DNA of 9,357 nt from Flavobacterium sp. (GTDB lineage: Bacteria; Bacteroidota; Bacteroidia; Flavobacteriales; Flavobacteriaceae): assembly GCA_003449615.1 (NCBI GenBank), contig DMHA01000004.1:8113-17469 (forward strand). The letters are read 5' to 3'. Positions 6,485 through 9,357 of this stretch are shown in pieces (position 1 is the first letter of the stretch; each line of letters starts with the position of its first letter). Made by a program: the position numbers and the translations under genes. The notes beneath the pieces were generated by a model. That model made no database searches. It was not told the origin of the DNA and worked only from the letters and a program-made list of their open reading frames with translations.

Positions 6485-8437
6485 ATGAACAAATTTGAAC
6501 AATTAGGATTGAGTGAATCGCTACAACGTGCGATTATCGATCTAGGATTTGAGAATCCGACCGAAGTGCAGGAGAAAGCGATTCCCCTATTATTGGAACA
6601 AGACACAGATTTAGTTGCGTTGGCTCAGACAGGGACAGGGAAAACGGCAGCTTTTGGTTTTCCAGTCATTCAAAAAATTGATGCCAACAACAGAAATACA
6701 CAGGCGTTAATTTTATCACCTACTCGCGAACTATGTTTGCAGATTACAAACGAGATTAAAAACTACTCCAAATACGAAAAAGGTATAAATGTAGTGGCTG
6801 TTTACGGTGGTGCAAGTATTACAGAACAGGCTAGAGACATCAAAAGAGGGGCGCAAATTATTGTGGCTACTCCAGGTAGAATGCAGGATATGATTAACAG
6901 AGGTTTGGTAAACATTACCCAAATTAATTACTGTATCCTTGACGAAGCAGACGAAATGTTGAATATGGGTTTCTACGAAGACATTGTAAACATCCTTTCG
7001 ACCACGCCAGACGAAAAAAGCACTTGGTTATTCTCGGCAACCATGCCAGCAGAAGTAGCCCGAATTGCCAAACAATTTATGCACAACCCTCTAGAAATTA
7101 CTGTTGGAACTAAGAACTCCGGTTCTGCAACAGTTTCTCACGAATTTTATTTGGTAAATGCAAGGGATCGTTATGAAGCGCTAAAAAGATTGGCCGATGC
7201 TAATCCAGATATTTTCTCGGTAGTTTTTTGCAGAACAAAACGCGATACTCAAGCTGTTGCCGAAAAGTTAATCGAAGATGGTTATAGTGCTGCCGCTTTG
7301 CACGGAGATTTATCTCAAGCACAACGCGATGGCGTGATGAAATCTTTTAGAGGTCGTCAAATCCAAATGCTTGTAGCTACTGATGTTGCAGCTCGTGGAA
7401 TTGATGTGGATAATATTACTCACGTAGTAAATTACCAATTACCAGACGAAATAGAAACTTACAATCACCGCTCAGGCCGTACAGGCCGCGCTGGAAAACT
7501 AGGAACTTCGATTGTGATTGTTACCAAAAGTGAAATTCGCAAAATTTCGGCTATCGAAAGAATCATCAAACAGAAATTTGAAGAAAAAACAATTCCATCT
7601 GGAATCGAAATTTGCGAAATTCAGTTGTTGCATCTTGCCAATAAGATAAAAGATACGGAAGTCGATCACGAAATTGACAACTATCTTCCAGCCATCAACA
7701 ATGTTCTTGAAGGATTGTCTAAAGAAGAATTGATTAAGAAAATGGTTTCGGTTGAATTCAATCGCTTCATCAATTACTATAAGAAAACACGAGATATTTC
7801 TTCTCAATCTTCAGGTTCCGAAAGAAGAGAACGAGATGATAGAGAACCAAGAGAAAACAACAATGGTGGTGCTACAAGATACTTTGTAAACATTGGTTCG
7901 AGAGACAATTTCGATTGGATGTCCTTGAAAGATTACTTAAAAGAAACATTAGACCTTGGTCGTGATGACGTTTTCAAAGTAGATGTAAAAGAAGGTTTCT
8001 CTTTCTTCAACACCGACCCGGAACATACTGATAAAGTAATGGAAATATTGAACAACGTTCAGTTAGAAGGACGTAGAATCAATGTTGAAATTTCTAAAAA
8101 TGACGGTGGCGGAAGACGCGATCACAACGGAAGAAGTTCAGGTGGTGGTTTTGGCGGAGGCCGTTCAGGTGGAGAAAGAAGTTCAGCTCCAAGAAGAGAA
8201 GGCAGTTTTGCCCCAAGACGTGAAGGCTCTGGTGGATTTAGAAGCGACAGAAGCTCAGCACCACGTGAAGGTGGTTTTGGCGGAAGAAGCTCAGCCCCAA
8301 GAACTGGCGGTTTCTCTGACCGAAGTCCAAGATCTTCTGATGCTCCTAGACGTGATGGTGGTTCTTCTGAAAGACCAGCAAGACGTTCTGAAAGTTTTGG
8401 CGACGCACCAAGAGAAAGAAGACCGAGGAGAAGTTAA
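6485..8437 (+). CDS. deaD: DEAD-box RNA helicase, DeaD/CsdA-like, with RNA-binding domain and Arg/Gly-rich tail
   Basis: An ATP-dependent RNA helicase, in this family used for ribosome assembly and mRNA unwinding, often in the cold. Core motifs are intact: Q motif near F4 and 21-29 (GFENPTEVQ), Walker A AQTGTGKT 47-54, PTREL 79-83, TPGR 129-132, DEAD 153-156, SAT 184-186, VATDVAARGID 297-307 and HRSGRTGRAG 328-337. After a helical region (about 350-435), residues 465-537 resemble the DbpA RNA-binding domain (RYFVNIGSRDN to INVEIS). Residues 541-650 form a disordered basic tail rich in Gly, Arg and Ser, with RSSAPR repeated at 565-570, 589-594 and 601-606. The length matches DeaD-type proteins rather than short RhlE ones. 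ATG at 6485, no Shine-Dalgarno. The symbol is by architecture; orthology to E. coli deaD is not proven. Confidence 0.93.
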   Translation: MNKFEQLGLSESLQRAIIDLGFENPTEVQEKAIPLLLEQDTDLVALAQTGTGKTAAFGFPVIQKIDANNRNTQALILSPTRELCLQITNEIKNYSKYEKGINVVAVYGGASITEQARDIKRGAQIIVATPGRMQDMINRGLVNITQINYCILDEADEMLNMGFYEDIVNILSTTPDEKSTWLFSATMPAEVARIAKQFMHNPLEITVGTKNSGSATVSHEFYLVNARDRYEALKRLADANPDIFSVVFCRTKRDTQAVAEKLIEDGYSAAALHGDLSQAQRDGVMKSFRGRQIQMLVATDVAARGIDVDNITHVVNYQLPDEIETYNHRSGRTGRAGKLGTSIVIVTKSEIRKISAIERIIKQKFEEKTIPSGIEICEIQLLHLANKIKDTEVDHEIDNYLPAINNVLEGLSKEELIKKMVSVEFNRFINYYKKTRDISSQSSGSERRERDDREPRENNNGGATRYFVNIGSRDNFDWMSLKDYLKETLDLGRDDVFKVDVKEGFSFFNTDPEHTDKVMEILNNVQLEGRRINVEISKNDGGGRRDHNGRSSGGGFGGGRSGGERSSAPRREGSFAPRREGSGGFRSDRSSAPREGGFGGRSSAPRTGGFSDRSPRSSDAPRRDGGSSERPARRSESFGDAPRERRPRRS

Positions 8438-8439
8438 CT

Positions 8440-8495
8440 GATTTTAGATTGCAGATTGCAGATTTTAGATTTTAGATTACAAGTTGCAGGTTGCT
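8440..8495. repeat. Heptamer repeat array (GATTNNA), directly after helicase stop
   Basis: Eight 7-base units run without a gap: GATTTTA, GATTGCA, GATTGCA, GATTTTA, GATTTTA, GATTACA, AGTTGCA, GGTTGCT, with decay at the right end. The array begins two bases after the TAA of the DEAD-box gene, so it forms the start of its 3' flank. It is the inverted counterpart of the array at 6346-6388. It has no spacers and is far too short-period for CRISPR. Confidence 0.85.
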
Positions 8496-8496
8496 G

Positions 8497-8512
8497 TCCT
8501 GAAACTTCGGGA
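8497..8512. repeat. Imperfect 16-base palindrome, copy 1
   Basis: TCCTGAAACTTCGGGA is nearly self-complementary: of the eight pairs, one is a T/G mismatch and the central one is unpaired. It is related to the element at 8535-8550 (same frame TYCYGAAAYTTCGGGA). It directly follows the heptamer array. No T-run follows, so a terminator is not supported. Confidence 0.6.
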
Positions 8513-8534
8513 TTGATTTCTTATTTGCAATTTA

Positions 8535-8550
8535 TTCCGAAATTTCGGGA
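8535..8550. repeat. 16-base palindrome, copy 2
   Basis: TTCCGAAATTTCGGGA holds the perfect 12-base palindrome CCGAAATTTCGG and pairs over almost all of its length. It starts 38 bases after its relative at 8497. A T-rich but interrupted stretch (TTAATTTTCTT) follows after four bases, so on the plus strand it could act as a weak terminator for the helicase transcript; the lack of a proper loop argues against this. Confidence 0.6.
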
Positions 8551-8630
8551 CTGTTAATTTTCTTATAATTATATTGAAACTACAAAATATTTAATCCCAT
8601 TTTATTACTTTTAAAGTTTTAAAACAGTTT

Positions 8631-9357
8631 ATGAAATATTTTGTAGTTTTCTTTTTTTTAATACTCGCCTCAACAACTTTCGCACAAGTTATTGAACCAG
8701 CCCAAACCGTTACTGGGACTATTATCAATGACAATACGAAATTCCCTATCCCCAATGTAAATATCATCAACATCAATAAAGTAAGAGGTACCACTACTGA
8801 TGAAAAAGGTAATTTTGAACTGGCTGTTTCTGTAAATGATACCCTTCACATTACTATTATAGGTTTTCAATCTTTGAGAATTAGAGTGACCAACGATTGG
8901 GTAAAAACCAAAACCACCAAAATCCAACTGACCGAAAAAGCTTATGCCCTCGAAGAAGTCATCGTAGGTCGTTATAATTTAACAGGATATATCGAAGTCG
9001 ATTCGAAATTGATTCCTGTAAAAGAAAATTATCGTTACAGCATTTCGGGCTTGACAGAAGGCTACGAAGCGGGTGAATATTCGCCAAATGCTTTTGGAAA
9101 AGTGATGGGTTCCATCTTTAATCCTGCCGATGCGCTTTATAATTTTTTTGGCAAAAAACCCACCGAACTCAAGCGATTAAAAGAAATGAAAAAGGACGAC
9201 ACCGTTCGAAATCTTCTAGAAACCAAGTACGATCGTGAAACTATTGCAGTCCTCTTGGGTGTGGACAAAAAAGAAATTGCCGAAATTCTGGAACGTTGCA
9301 ATTACTCCGAATCCTTTGTAAAAACCGCCAACGACCTCCAAATCCTAGATGCCATAA
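8631..9357 (+). CDS. Secreted carboxypeptidase-regulatory-like domain protein (3' end outside window)
   Basis: The reading frame is open from the ATG at 8631 to the window end, giving 242 residues with no stop, so it is partial only because the window ends. A signal peptide covers about residues 1-18 (YFVVFFFLILASTTFA, cleavage near FAQ). Residues 26-109 resemble the CarboxypepD_reg-like beta-sandwich found at the front of many Bacteroidota exported proteins (VTGTIIND, PIPNVNI, GTTTDEKGNFEL, LHITIIGFQSLRI, LEEVIV). The remainder, about 170-242, is charged and helical with no domain I recognise. It is too short so far, and lacks the plug and barrel, to be a TonB-dependent receptor. Periplasmic or surface location is inferred; function is unknown. 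It lies 193 bases after the helicase gene, with no strong promoter match seen. Confidence 0.85.
   Translation, partial: MKYFVVFFFLILASTTFAQVIEPAQTVTGTIINDNTKFPIPNVNIININKVRGTTTDEKGNFELAVSVNDTLHITIIGFQSLRIRVTNDWVKTKTTKIQLTEKAYALEEVIVGRYNLTGYIEVDSKLIPVKENYRYSISGLTEGYEAGEYSPNAFGKVMGSIFNPADALYNFFGKKPTELKRLKEMKKDDTVRNLLETKYDRETIAVLLGVDKKEIAEILERCNYSESFVKTANDLQILDAI

Noticed and set aside
8082..8441. 119-codon plus-strand open frame inside the end of the DEAD-box gene
   Set aside because: It is another frame of the repetitive Arg/Gly/Ser tail; its product is low-complexity Val/Glu/Gln-rich sequence with no domain, and the helicase frame has clear family support.
6346..8495. Heptamer arrays as CRISPR repeats
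   Set aside because: The units are 7 bases with no spacers, and no cas gene is present.
8606..8613. TACTTTTA as a -7 box for the gene at 8631
   Set aside because: The last base of the TAnnTTTG consensus is wrong and the nearest upstream TTG (8574-8576) is 29 bases away, too far for a -33 element.

Overview
The window looks like ordinary chromosome from a member of the Bacteroidota, most likely Flavobacterium or a close relative. The evidence is the AT-rich DNA, start codons preceded by A/T-rich leaders with no Shine-Dalgarno sequence, several TAnnTTTG-type -7 promoter boxes, and the proteins themselves: a Porin_10-like 'putative porin', a LysM-NlpC/P60 hydrolase, a DEAD-box helicase with an Arg/Gly-rich tail, and a secreted carboxypeptidase-regulatory-like protein. 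The genus is inferred from these general traits; no marker gene is present.

Layout. The left half (1-4444) is read from the minus strand: a Fic-domain AMP-transferase-type protein (32-802), a secreted outer-membrane beta-barrel protein (958-2910) and a cell-wall hydrolase with four LysM repeats (3017-4444). Each has its own gap and a candidate promoter, so they need not form one operon. A 447-base AT-rich divergent intergenic region (4445-4891) separates them from the plus-strand right half: a NYN-nuclease/OST-HTH protein (4892-5722) followed after 11 bases by an RdgB/HAM1-type NTP pyrophosphatase (5734-6309), then a 650-residue DEAD-box RNA helicase (6485-8437), then a secreted protein cut by the window end (8631-9357+).

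How the genes relate. The porin-like protein and the LysM hydrolase both act in the envelope. The NYN/OST-HTH protein, RdgB and the helicase act on RNA or nucleotides; only the first two are close enough to suggest co-transcription. The Fic protein has the complete catalytic motif and an N-terminal inhibitory motif, and no separate antitoxin is visible.

The most unusual material is intergenic. Three kinds of short repeat occupy the gaps: a hexamer family (NNCAAT) beside the Fic gene and in the leader of the NYN gene, a heptamer family (GATTNNA) whose arrays flank the helicase gene in opposite orientations and share an exact 18-base block, and palindromes (a perfect 15-base-arm one at 861-891 and two related 16-base ones at 8497-8550). 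I see no tRNA, rRNA, CRISPR array, insertion sequence, prophage or obvious new multi-gene system.
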